Shown here piece by piece: positions 7,609 through 21,595 of a stretch of 64,000 nucleotides of DNA (position 1 is the first letter of the stretch; every line of letters begins with the position of its first letter). This DNA is from Arthrobacter ramosus (GTDB taxonomy: Bacteria > Actinomycetota > Actinomycetes > Actinomycetales > Micrococcaceae). The notes beneath the pieces are model-generated. The model had not been told where the DNA came from. It saw only the letters and a program-made list of their open reading frames with translations, and searched no databases. The DNA is taken from NCBI RefSeq assembly GCF_039535095.1, contig NZ_BAAAWN010000001.1, positions 1-64,000 of the forward strand. The letters run 5' to 3'. The position numbers and the translations under genes were made by a program.

Positions 7609-9073
7609 CAGTCAAACCTTTCGTAGTGGAGTTGTTCCTCCCGCACGCCGGACGCTTTTGCCTCAGCCAGCACTAGGCGGGCCAAGCTGACGGGCCGCAG
7701 ATGTAGACATCCGCGTCGGTGATGTCCGGTACGAAGTCCCGCAGCCGCGAGGTGCCGGCAGAAGCGGGCAGCCAGGCGCTTTGAGTATTCGCGGAGCGTG
7801 GGCCGGTCAGATGGAAGAGCGTGGCGCCCCGCTTCCGGCACAATTCCAGGATCTCGTCGCCTAGGAACAGCTCTTCCGTGCTGCTGCAGCGCAACAGCAC
7901 GGTCGCCTGGCCGGGCGCGAACGGCGTCGATTCCAGGAGCGCACGGAGGGGGGTGATCCCGATTCCAGCCCCGATCATCACGACGTGTTCCCGGCTTCGG
8001 GCTGCTGTGCTGAAGACCCCGTACGGACCTTCGATGGCTACTTTCGTTCCCGGTTTGAGGGAGGCGAGGCGGGCCGATCCGGCCCCCAGATTCCGGACGG
8101 TGATCCGCAAGGTGGGCTGCCGCGATGATTTCCCGACCTGTGGTTCCGCCGACAGGCTGAACGGATGCGCTTGCCACCACATGCCGGGAGCGAGGAAGCG
8201 CCACACGAAGAACCGGCCGCCGTTTCCCGACAATTCGTTCAACCGCAGGCCGCTCATTTCGATGCTGAAGACGCCGGGCACAAGGGGCACCACCCGCCGC
8301 ACGGTCAGCTGATGGCGGTAGGTGGCTATCACCGGCCGGGCAATACGGAACCAAGCCAGCGCCGAGCCTGTTCCGATGTAGAGCAACAGCCAGTACCAGC
8401 GCTGCCAAGTGCCTTCGGCGAACAAGCCGCCCACACTGAACTGGTGCGGAAGGGCTACTGCTACGGCCAAATACGTGAGCAGGTGGACGAAGTACCAGAA
8501 TTCGTAGGGAAAGCGGTGCCGAACAGCCACAAGCGAGGTGACCACCACGGCAATGAACAGAGCCATGGATACGAACGCCAGCCACATATCGGGTACCAGG
8601 GTCCAGAGTGCGACGGCCTCGCTCACGGGGTTCAGTCCTTCGGCCATGCCGTAGCCGGTTGCCAGGAGAAGTCCGTGTGCCAGCAACAGGTAGAGCGCCG
8701 GTTTGCCTAGCTTCCGGTGGAACTCCAACGCCCTGTCATGCCCGACCGCTCCGTCCACGAACGGCAGGCGTGCCGCGAGGAGAAGCATCAGGAAGACCAG
8801 ATCCATGCCGGCAAGCCCGGCCAGGATCCCGACGGCGGTGACCGCCTGGGTGAGGTTCCCGACGGACGACATCCCGCCGTCGGCGAGCCACAAAGCCAAC
8901 GCCGCTGCGAGGGAAGCCCACAGCGCAACCGTGAGCATGTCCGTCCGGAACATGCGTCGGCGGTGCTGCGCAGCGAACCTTCCCCTGGTGGGATTGCGCC
9001 GCGCGGGCACTGGAGGCTGACCCGGGGACGTACCCACACGTTGGCCTGGGGAGGCGAGGAGTTGTGACTTCAT
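7605..9073 (-). CDS. Ferric-reductase-like membrane flavoprotein (frameshifted near 3' end)
   Basis: A membrane oxidoreductase with about six N-terminal helices of the ferric reductase-like haem b type (roughly residues 45-240, with conserved His in LEFHRKLGKPALYLLLAHG and WYFVHLL), then an FAD-binding barrel (WWQAHPFSLSA) and an NAD-binding domain (VVMIGAGIGITPLRALLES, ending YICGPSAW). It would carry electrons from cytoplasmic NAD(P)H across the membrane to the FMN protein encoded next. The frame stops early at 7673; restoring one C in the run at 7682-7683 continues the protein through RLVLAEAKASGVREEQLHYE to a stop at 7605, exactly overlapping the next start. The early stop is therefore probably a sequence error or a very recent mutation. 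Confidence 0.85.
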
Positions 9074-9502
9074 GTCTCAAGATTGAACTCTCAACCTTTC
9101 GTTCTCCTGTGAAGGGCCTAGCCCCCTCTTATGAGTTGGGCGAGTTGGTTCTTATACACCCGATTGGTCTTAATTTCCCCCAGCCCCTAGACTTATTAGG
9201 CGCTAGGTGGCGCGGAGCGTGTGCAATTGCTCCGGTTGGCGGTGACTGTTGGTAACAACGGGATATCCGCGGGCCGGTAGTTAGGGGCTCAAGTTGCGTG
9301 CATTCCAGTATTCGCCCAGTATTCCGGCTTGTTGTCCGGACCCACTACCTTCGCCGCAGCGGTGATCATTGGCTGGTTTCAGTCGAGGGATCCAGCCTGC
9401 GGGAACTACCGAAAACGGTGTGGACTGGTTGCGGACGTCGCCTATTGCACGGGAAGCAGGAACTCTGCTGGCCGTTTCATTTTATTTTTTAGGAGAGTCG
9501 TC
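9074..9502. other. Intergenic region upstream of rpmB
   Basis: About 430 bases with no supported gene. A weak candidate promoter for the ribosomal protein operon is TTGCGT (9294-9299), 17 bp, CAGTAT (9317-9322). I looked for a Zur-type palindrome, as might be expected for Cys-poor ribosomal protein paralogues, and saw no convincing one. Confidence 0.45.
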
Positions 9503-9739
9503 ATGGCAGCAAACTGCCAGGTGACCGGAGCCGAGCCGGGCTTTGGACACAGCATTTCGCACTCGCACCGTCGCAACAAGCGTCGGTTCGACCCCAACAT
9601 CCAGAAGAAGCGCTACTGGGTTCCGTCCCTGCGCCGTAATGTCACGCTGACCCTGTCGGCCAAGGGCATCAAGACCATCGACGTTCGCGGCATCGACGCA
9701 GTCGTCGCCGAAGTTCTGGCTCGTGGGGTGAAGCTCTAG
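9503..9739 (+). CDS. rpmB: 50S ribosomal protein L28
   Basis: Ribosomal protein L28, 78 residues, full length. It starts [20 protein letters not shown] and carries the family block [19 protein letters not shown]. Only one Cys is present, so the two CxxC zinc knuckles of the zinc-binding form are lacking. The Shine-Dalgarno AGGAGA (9491-9496) fixes the ATG at 9503. The stop TAG overlaps the GTG start of rpmG by one base, and rpsN follows, so the three form an operon. Confidence 0.95.
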   Translation: MAANCQVTGAEPGFGHSISHSHRRNKRRFDPNIQKKRYWVPSLRRNVTLTLSAKGIKTIDVRGIDAVVAEVLARGVKL

Positions 9740-9906
9740 TGGCAAAAGACAAGGACGTACGTCCGATCATCAAGCTGAAGTCGACTGCGGGAACCGGTTA
9801 CACCTACGTAACCCGCAAGAACCGTCGTAACGACCCGGACCGTCTGGTCCTGAAGAAGTACGACCCCAAGATCCGCCAGCACGTCGAATTCCGAGAGGAG
9901 CGCTAA
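9739..9906 (+). CDS. rpmG: 50S ribosomal protein L33
   Basis: A 55-residue L33 protein, starting at a GTG that shares its G with the rpmB stop codon. The sequence ([45 protein letters not shown]) is the complete L33 family pattern. The Cys pairs of zinc-binding L33 are absent, so this is the zinc-independent form. Its position between rpmB and rpsN, with a tight gap to rpsN, shows cotranscription. Confidence 0.95.
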   Translation: MAKDKDVRPIIKLKSTAGTGYTYVTRKNRRNDPDRLVLKKYDPKIRQHVEFREER

Positions 9907-9908
9907 AC

Positions 9909-10214
9909 ATGGCTAAGAAGTCCAAGATTGCTCGCAACGAGCAGCGCAAGGTCATCGTTGAGCGTTACGCTGCCAAGCGTCTCGAACTGAAGAAGACCCT
10001 GGTTGACATCAACGCGACTGACGAAGCACGCGAAGAAGCTCGCCTCGGCCTGCAGAAGCTGCCCCGCAACGCCTCCCCGATCCGTCTGCGTAACCGCGAC
10101 ATCATCGACGGCCGCCCGCGCGGTACCTTCCAGAAGTTCGGTATCTCCCGTGTTCGCTTCCGCGACATGGCTCACCGTGGTGAGCTCCCGGGCATCACCA
10201 AGTCTTCCTGGTAA
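9909..10214 (+). CDS. rpsN: 30S ribosomal protein S14 (long, zinc-independent form)
   Basis: S14 of 101 residues, the long form without the CxxC zinc motifs of the ~61-residue form. Recognisable blocks are [48 protein letters not shown] and the C-terminal GITKSSW. It is the last gene of rpmB-rpmG-rpsN and is followed by a strong terminator. In Micrococcus the S14 gene is reported missing from the spc operon, so this may be the only S14 of the cell rather than a zinc-starvation spare; that cannot be decided from this window. Confidence 0.95.
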   Translation: MAKKSKIARNEQRKVIVERYAAKRLELKKTLVDINATDEAREEARLGLQKLPRNASPIRLRNRDIIDGRPRGTFQKFGISRVRFRDMAHRGELPGITKSSW

Positions 10215-10230
10215 TCCAGAAGCACTAGGA

Positions 10231-10262
10231 GGGCCGGCAACCGTTTGGTTGCCGGCCCTTCT
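10231..10262 (+). terminator. Terminator of the rpmB-rpmG-rpsN operon
   Basis: A perfect 12-bp GC-rich stem (GGGCCGGCAACC, 10231-10242, with GGTTGCCGGCCC, 10247-10258) around a GTTT loop, followed by a T-rich tail, 17 nt after the rpsN stop. Confidence 0.85.
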
Positions 10263-10427
10263 TGCGTTTAAGGCGCCCGTTTCCGGGTTTTGATGCGGAG
10301 GGTCTCCGGCTTTGCGATTAAGTGGTGCAGCACACAGTGCCGAATTACGACGCCGGTGGCTTCTTTTTGCGCGCAACCGGCTGTTTTGTCCCGGATTACC
10401 GCGGTTCTTGGTCGCCTGAGGGGTGAT

Positions 10428-10456
10428 TTGCGTGGGGTCTTGTGGGTGTGTAAAGT
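10428..10456 (+). promoter_or_regulatory. Ribosomal RNA operon promoter
   Basis: TTGCGT (10428-10433), 17-bp spacer, TAAAGT (10451-10456), about 430 bp before the 16S gene. TAAAGT -10 boxes are common in rRNA promoters of this group. The remaining leader (10457-10694) has no coding character; the stretch 10261-10427 before it contains no gene either. Other promoters further downstream are possible. Confidence 0.55.
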
Positions 10457-10694
10457 AGTTCGAGTCGCCGCCGCTGATGCGGAAAAATTGCGACAGACTC
10501 CCTTCCAAATGGAAACCAAATTCTTGGTTCGCTTTTGTGCGTTCCGGTGCGGTTTCCGGGGGTCTCGGATGGTGTTTTGTCCGGCGCGGTTCCCGGTTCG
10601 GGAGTTGTGCGGAGAGGGCGGGTCTGGTAAGTTTGGGAAGTTGCTCCGGAGCGATCCTGGACCCTGTTGTGGGTGTGGGTGGTGCCGGGTGTGT

Positions 10695-10724
10695 CTGTTG
10701 TTTGAGAACTCAATAGTGTGCCAA
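10695..10724 (+). other. 5' arm of the 16S rRNA processing stem
   Basis: This leader segment pairs, with G-U wobbles, with 12616-12646 in the spacer downstream of 16S (core GAACTCAATAGTGTGCC with GGCACACTGTTGGGTCC). Such stems enclose 16S precursor RNA and are cut by RNase III. The neighbouring TTGTTTGAGAACT motif recurs before 23S at 12796. Confidence 0.7.
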
Positions 10725-10883
10725 GTTTGTTGATACCGATTTGTTTTTATGAATTGGTTGTTTTGGCTGGTTCTGTGTCGCTTCGGTGGTGCGGGGCTGG
10801 TTTTTTACAGCTGGTTTCAAATTTTGTGCAGCTCTTCCGTCGTTATTTCCGGTGGTTGTGGTTGTGTCTGTTTTTGTTTTACT

Positions 10884-16129
<5,246 letters not shown>

Positions 16130-16311
16130 ACACAAACACGATCACTGCTTGCGTCCACTATGTGGTTCCCGAACAACAACCCGCCACCGGTTTGTTGCTC
16201 CAGGAACCGAACAACTGAATAACAACACCACCGAACCCCTCAAACGGGTTTGGACAAGTTGTAACCACCAGTCTTCCCGCCCCGCACCCCGTGCGGCGGA
16301 CCGGGTAACAG

Positions 16312-16431
16312 GGTTACGGCGGTCATAGCGTGGGGGAAACGCCCGGTCCCATTCCGAACCCGGAAGCTAAGACCCACAGCGCCGATGGTACTGCACCCGG
16401 GAGGGTGTGGGAGAGTAGGACACCGCCGGAC
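16312..16431 (+). rRNA. rrf: 5S ribosomal RNA
   Basis: A 5S gene of about 120 nt. It begins GTTACGGCGGTCATAGCG, contains CCCGGTCCCATTCCGAACC, and closes with GACACCGCCGG, which pairs with the 5' end. It follows the 23S gene by about 180 bp and ends the operon. Confidence 0.95.
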
Positions 16432-16444
16432 AACCATTAACGGT

Positions 16445-16473
16445 CAGGCCCCGACACCACGTGTCGGGGCCTG
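16445..16473 (+). terminator. Terminator of the rRNA operon
   Basis: A perfect 13-bp stem (CAGGCCCCGACAC, 16445-16457, with GTGTCGGGGCCTG, 16461-16473) and a 3-nt loop, 14 nt after 5S. There is little T tail, but the stem is very stable. Confidence 0.8.
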
Positions 16474-16521
16474 CACCCATTTAACACCCCAACCCCAGGC
16501 CAGGGACCCGGCCTCACGGGC

Positions 16522-16644
16522 AAACCCCGGCTCACGTATGTGCCGGAAAACCCAAACCCCGGCTCACCCATGAGCCGGAAAACCCAAACCCCGGCTCACG
16601 TATGACCCGGAAATCCCAAACCCCGGCTCACCCATGAGCCGGGC
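16522..16644 (-). repeat. 32-bp tandem repeat array, inverted orientation
   Basis: Nearly four tandem 32-bp units starting at 16522, 16554, 16586 and 16618, each with CCCCGGCTCAC near the start. Read on the minus strand each has the shape GTGAGCCGGGGTTTG...CATAC, the same length and head as the array at 16676, so this is the same family in reverse. Confidence 0.8.
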
Positions 16645-16675
16645 CGGCCAGTGCCCCCACCCGCCCTCAGCGGAA

Positions 16676-16843
16676 GTGAGCGGGCGTCGGGCCGGGACCG
16701 GTTGTATGTGAGCGGGCGTCGGGCCGGGACCGGTTGTATGTGAGCCGGCGTCCCGCCGGAACCCCCTATACGTGAGCGGGCGTCCGGTCAGGACCCGGCA
16801 TATGTGAGCGGGCGTCCGCCCAGAACCCCCTATAAGTGAGCGA
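16676..16843 (+). repeat. 32-bp tandem repeat array, direct orientation
   Basis: Five complete 32-bp units (16676, 16708, 16740, 16772, 16804) and the head of a sixth (16836). The head GTGAGCGGGCGTC is well conserved, the middle varies, and the unit ends in a TATA-type tetrad. The first two units are identical. No coding potential. It faces the inverted array at 16522, making a large imperfect inverted arrangement downstream of the rRNA terminator. The rest of 16474-17039 contains no gene apart from the HU promoter region. Confidence 0.82.
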
Positions 16844-17039
16844 GGATCGAGGGTCGGGGAGTTCGCCCGCGGCGGAATTGAGCCCCAAAAGCGCCCGAAA
16901 TAGGGTGAATTTGGTCAAAAAAGCGCGGAAACACGCGGAATTTGCTGGCTGCGTCCTCCCAAGCTGGTAAGTTTTCGAACAGTGGCTCGCACGCATGCCG
17001 TGTGTGAGCTCCAAAATCGTAAAGTCCAGGAGGACACAA

Positions 17040-17324
17040 ATGGCTAAGAACCGTAGCGAACTGGTTTCCGAGGTAGCTGGCAAGGCTGGCACCAGCCAGG
17101 CTGCAGTCAACTCCGTGCTCGATGCCCTGTTCGAAGTTTTCGAGACTTCCGTCGCCGCTGGCGAGAAGATCACCATTCCGGGCTGGCTCGCCATCGAGCG
17201 CACCGACCGCGCAGCCCGCACGGGCCGCAACCCGCAGACCGGCGAGACCATCCAGATCGCCGCTGGCCACAGCGTCAAGCTGACCGCCGGCTCCAAGCTG
17301 AAGGCAGCTGTCGCCAAGAAGTAA
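17040..17324 (+). CDS. HU family DNA-binding protein
   Basis: A 94-residue histone-like HU protein that bends and compacts DNA as a dimer. The HU signature is present: KNRSELVSEVAGKAGTSQAA (helical dimer part), GEKITIPGWLAIERTDRAAR, then the DNA-contacting arm RTGRNPQTGETIQI and the C-terminal VKLTAGSKLKAAV. It lacks the long Lys/Ala-rich tail of mycobacterial HupB. The AGGAGGA Shine-Dalgarno at 17029-17035 fixes the ATG at 17040. A strong terminator follows, so it is monocistronic. Confidence 0.95.
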   Translation: MAKNRSELVSEVAGKAGTSQAAVNSVLDALFEVFETSVAAGEKITIPGWLAIERTDRAARTGRNPQTGETIQIAAGHSVKLTAGSKLKAAVAKK

Positions 17325-17345
17325 GACACTTCGGCGAACGCCCTG

Positions 17346-17377
17346 AAAGGCGGCAACCTGCGGGTTGCCGCCTTTCT
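17346..17377 (+). terminator. Terminator after the HU gene
   Basis: A perfect 13-bp stem (AAAGGCGGCAACC, 17346-17358, with GGTTGCCGCCTTT, 17363-17375), a 4-nt loop and a TTT run, 22 nt after the HU stop. Confidence 0.88.
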
Positions 17378-17429
17378 GCTTTAATCCGCTCGATTCGCCG
17401 CGCCGCCGACGTTAGCGGACAATGGATAG

Positions 17430-19596
17430 GTGCCATCAGCCAAATCTCCCGCCACTGCCCCTTCGCCCGCTTCCAAGCCGGGAACCAAGGCAGGCGCTTC
17501 CGTGGAAGGGATCTCCTTGCCGTGGCAGCTGGCGGGCTTCGCTGCGCTCTTCCTGGCTCTCGCGGGTGCTCTGATCTTCTCGGCGCCTCGGCCGCGCGGC
17601 AGGTCTCTGATCCAGGCGCCTTGGTCCGCTGGGGCTGCCCGTCGCCAAAGCCATTCACAACGTGTTACTGTGTGGCGACTGTGATCGGCGGCTGATCTTC
17701 GCCGTCATTATCCTTCCCAAGCACACCTCCCGATCCAGGGGCGACGATGCCCCTGAACACCCCGCGTTCACCCGTGCTTTGGCCGTAGCGGCAGCAGCAG
17801 GCGCCGTCTGGACGCTCTCCGCTGTCGCGGTCCTTGTGCTGACCTACGCGGATGTGGCCGGGCAGAGCCTCTCCGGGGACGCGCAGTTCACTGCTTCGCT
17901 CGTCTACTTCATGACGGACATCCAGACGGGCCAGGCGTGGCTCGCGGTGACGATCATCGCGGCGATTGTCACGACGGCGCTGTTCGGCGTCCGCTCGTTG
18001 GCGGGCCTGGCGCTGACGCTTGTCTTGGCCTTCGGCGGACTGGTGCCGAGCGCACTGATCGGCCACTCCGCGAGTTCCAGCGACCATGAGGGCGCCATCA
18101 ATTCGCTTGGCCTTCACTTGGTGGGCGTATCCACCTGGGTGGGCGGCATCATCATGCTTGCTGTCCTCTCGAGCCTCCTGCGGGGTTCCAAGGCAACAGG
18201 CACCAAGGACATTACCGAGCAGACGCTCCGCCGGTTCTCCGCTTTGGCAGGCTTTGCCTTCGTGCTGGTCTTCGCCTCGGGGGTCGTCAACGCGAGTATT
18301 CGTGTCACCAGCTTTTCGGCCTTGGTCGGCACCCCCTATGGGCAGATCATCCTGGCGAAGGCGTTGGCCACTGTTGTCCTCGGCGGCATTGGTTTCATGC
18401 ATCGCCAGTGGGTGATCCCCCAGCTGGGCCGCAAGTCCATGACAACGCGTCGCGTGCTGTGGCAGCTGGTGTTGGTTGAACTTCTGGTGATGGGCGCGAC
18501 GTCGGGACTCGCCGTCGCGCTGGCTAGTTCGGCACCGCCGCTGCCCACCACTTACGCGCCCGACGCTTCGCCGGCATTTATCCTGTCCGGTTACGAGCTG
18601 CCGCCCGAGCTGACGCCCGCGCGCTGGCTGACTGAGTGGCGCTTCGACTGGCTTTGGGTGGCTGTGGCCCTTTTCGGCGCGGCGAGCTACATCCTTGGCG
18701 TGGTCAAGGTCCGCCGCCGCGGTGACTCCTGGTCATGGTTCCGCGCCGTGAACTGGATGATCGGCCTGATAGTCCTGACGTACATCACGTCCGGACCGCC
18801 GTCGGTCTATGGTCGCGTACTGTTCTCCGCGCACATGGTGGACCACATGGCGTTGACGATGGTGGCCCCGCTGTTCCTTGTCCTGGGTTCTCCCGTCACG
18901 TTGGCGCTGCGGGCACTGCCGTCGCGCGGCGAGGGATCGCGCGGGGACGGCTCACGTGGTCTTCGTGAGTGGATTCTGGTGTTTGTGCATTCGAAGTTCT
19001 CCCAGGTGGTGACCCACCCGCTGTTTGCCGCCGCGAACTTTGCCGGTTCGATCGTCCTGTTCTACTTCTCGGACGCGTTCGGCTGGGCGATGCGTGAGCA
19101 CGTCGGCCATGAACTGATGAACCTGCACTTCTTGCTGACCGGCTACATCTTTGTCCTCACCATGATCGGCACCGACCCGCTGCCCCGACGGGCGCCTTAC
19201 CCCATGCGGTTGCTCCTCTTGCTCGCCACGATGGGCTTCCACGCGTTCTTCGGCGTGTCCATCATGGGAGGCACCGGGCTGCTTGCTGCCGATTACTTCG
19301 GCAACCTCGGCCGGACTTGGGGGCAATCGGCTTTGCTGGACCAGCAGACAGGCGGCGCCGTGGCCTGGGGAATCGGCGAAGTCCCCACCTTGCTGGTGGC
19401 GATCGGCGTCGCGGTCATGTGGTCGCGTTCGGACGCGCGGGAGACCAAACGCACCGACCGGGCGGCCGACAGGAATAACGACGCCGACCTTAATGCTTAC
19501 AACGATATGTTTGCGCGGCTTGCAGACCGCGATGCGAAACTGACTGATCGGGATTTCAAGCAGCCCGAAAGCAAGACCAACCTGGAAGGACGCTGA
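17430..19596 (+). CDS. CopD-CtaG fusion: copper transport/cytochrome oxidase assembly membrane protein (5' region frameshifted)
   Basis: A large polytopic membrane protein. The first half is CopD-like (copper resistance domain, with GLHLVGVSTWVGGIIML); the second half is the CtaG/caa3 assembly domain (FSAHMVDHMALTMVAPLFLVL, HELMNLHFLLTGYIF, with conserved His). Such fusions are standard in actinobacteria and help insert copper into cytochrome c oxidase. The intact frame starts only at 17662, but the true N-terminus is in another phase from GTG 17430. Between 17576 and 17695 the frame changes four times; each change is cured by restoring one repeated base or one GT dinucleotide, giving the stretches ASAARQVSDPGALVRWG, LPVAKAIHNV and CVATVIGGLIFAVIILP. 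I treat it as one gene with local sequence errors. It overlaps the next gene by one base. Confidence 0.85.
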
Positions 19597-21569
19597 TGAG
19601 CGAATCCGTACGCACCCAACTGCGTGTCCGCGCCTCTGAACTGGTGGGCCGTGGCTGGCTCAACACGGGCGGGAAGTCCCTGGACCTGGAAGCCCTGCGC
19701 GGCAAGATCGTGCTGCTCGACTTCTGGACGTTCTGCTGCATCAACTGCCTGCATGTCCTCGATGAGTTGCGCCCGCTCGAGGAAAAGTACTCCGATGTCC
19801 TGGTGACGGTCGGCGTGCACTCTCCCAAGTTCGAACACGAAGCCGATCCCGTGGCCCTCGCGTCCGCCGTGGAGCGCTACGAAATCCACCACCCCGTCCT
19901 GGACGACCCAGAGCTCGCCACGTGGAAGGCCTACACGGCCCGCGCCTGGCCGACGCTGGTGGTGGTTGATCCCGAGGGCTACATCGTGGCGCACCTGTCC
20001 GGTGAGGGCCACGCAGACGGCCTCGCCGTGCTTCTTGAAGAGCTGGTTGCCGAGCACGAAGCCAAGGGGACCCTCCACCGCGGTGACGGCCCCTACGTGG
20101 CTCCCGTCCCGACGTCGGGCACCCTGCGCTTCCCCGGCAAGGCGACCCAGCTGGACAACGGCAACTACCTTGTGGTGGATTCGGGCCACCACCGTTTGGT
20201 GGAACTTCGTCCAGACCTTGAGACCGTGGAGCGCGTCATCGGTTCCGGAACGAAGGGTTACCTGGACGGCGCGGCGGAAATTGCCCAGTTCAACGAGCCG
20301 CAGGGCGTGGCGGTGCTCCCGTCGTCGCTGGCCTGGCAGCTCGGGTACGAAGCAGTTGTCGCGGACACCGTGAACCACCGCCTCCGCGGCGTCACGCTCA
20401 GCTCCGGTTATGTGCAAACAGTTGCCGGCAACGGCGTGCAGCGCCTGCTCGACGCCGGCCCTGCCCGGGTGACGGAAAGCGGTGCCGGCGTTTGGGCTGA
20501 ACACCACGACGCCGGTCCGGCTGACTTCGCGGCCGACGCCCTCGACGTCGGGGTACTGGGTGTCGGGACCGGGGTCTCTCTGTCCTCGCCGTGGGACGTG
20601 GTGTGGAGCGAGAAGCTGCAGCTTGTTGTCATCGCGATGGCCGGCACGCACCAGATCTTTGCCTTCGAGCCTCTTAGCGGCGAGGTCTCCATCCTGGCCG
20701 GCTCGGGCCTTGAAGGTTTGCTTGACGGAGCTGCCGAGGAAGCCTGGTTCGCCCAACCTTCCGGCCTGGCCGTGGATGCGGAAGACAACATCTGGGTGGC
20801 CGACTCCGAGACCTCGGCATTGCGCCGCCTGGTCCTTGGCGAAACCGGCGTGACCGTTGAGTCGGCAGTGGGCAAGGGCCTGTTCGATTTCGGCTTCCGG
20901 GACGGTGAGGCCACCGCGGCTCGCCTGCAGCATCCCCTGGGTGTCACAGTGCTCCCCGATGGCTCCGTCGCCATCGCAGACACCTACAACGGTGCCGTGC
21001 GGCGCTACGACCCCGCGACTAAGACGGTTTCCACCCTGGCGCGGGGGCTCGCCGAGCCGAGCGACGTCGTCGTGGTCTACCCGGAAGGCGGCGAACCGCT
21101 GCTGGTGGTGGTCGAATCCAACAAGCACCAACTGGTCCTGGTTCCCATCCCCAAGGAAGCCCAGCAGGTGGACGAGGGAGCATCCCAGACGCAGCGGCCA
21201 AAGAGTCCCGTGGCGCCGGGGAACCTGGAGCTCACCGTGCGCTTCACGGCCCCGACCGGCCAGAAGCTCGACGACCGCTGGGGCGACCCTACTCAGCTGA
21301 AGATTTCGTCGACCCCGCCCGAACTGCTGCTTTCCGGCGGTGGCACGTCCGTGGGGCTGCTGCGGACCCTCGAGCTGTCTGCCGACGTGCCTGAGGGGAT
21401 CCTCCACATCACTGCCCGCGCGGCTGCCTGCGATGGCCCGGAGACCGAGGACGGCGAAATCCCCGATCACGCGGCGTGCCACCTCTACCAGCAGGACTGG
21501 GGCATCCCCGTGGTCCTGCAGGCCGACGGCGACTCCGAGCTGGTGCTTGACCTGCGCGGGATGGACTAG
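19596..21569 (+). CDS. Thioredoxin-like protein with NHL repeat domain
   Basis: A 657-residue protein with an N-terminal thioredoxin fold (about 1-150; redox motif CINC in WTFCCINCLHV) followed by a beta-propeller of NHL repeats (about 165-480; for example NEPQGVAVLP and QHPLGVTVLPDGSVAIADTYN) and a C-terminal beta-rich domain. The layout matches NHLRC2-like proteins. No signal peptide is visible, so it is probably cytoplasmic. Its start overlaps the stop of the CopD-CtaG gene in TGATG, so it is cotranscribed, and a thiol-redox role linked to copper/oxidase assembly is a reasonable inference but not shown. Confidence 0.87.
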   Translation: MSESVRTQLRVRASELVGRGWLNTGGKSLDLEALRGKIVLLDFWTFCCINCLHVLDELRPLEEKYSDVLVTVGVHSPKFEHEADPVALASAVERYEIHHPVLDDPELATWKAYTARAWPTLVVVDPEGYIVAHLSGEGHADGLAVLLEELVAEHEAKGTLHRGDGPYVAPVPTSGTLRFPGKATQLDNGNYLVVDSGHHRLVELRPDLETVERVIGSGTKGYLDGAAEIAQFNEPQGVAVLPSSLAWQLGYEAVVADTVNHRLRGVTLSSGYVQTVAGNGVQRLLDAGPARVTESGAGVWAEHHDAGPADFAADALDVGVLGVGTGVSLSSPWDVVWSEKLQLVVIAMAGTHQIFAFEPLSGEVSILAGSGLEGLLDGAAEEAWFAQPSGLAVDAEDNIWVADSETSALRRLVLGETGVTVESAVGKGLFDFGFRDGEATAARLQHPLGVTVLPDGSVAIADTYNGAVRRYDPATKTVSTLARGLAEPSDVVVVYPEGGEPLLVVVESNKHQLVLVPIPKEAQQVDEGASQTQRPKSPVAPGNLELTVRFTAPTGQKLDDRWGDPTQLKISSTPPELLLSGGGTSVGLLRTLELSADVPEGILHITARAAACDGPETEDGEIPDHAACHLYQQDWGIPVVLQADGDSELVLDLRGMD

Positions 21570-21595
21570 GCAGGGGCCGTTAACAGAGGCACAGC

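Noticed and set aside
9074..9502. A Zur binding site upstream of rpmB
   Set aside because: No AT-rich palindrome of the expected form was found by eye; a matrix search would be needed.
16522..16843. The 32-bp repeat arrays as a CRISPR array
   Set aside because: Units are contiguous with no unique spacers and no cas genes nearby; the interior variation is gradual.
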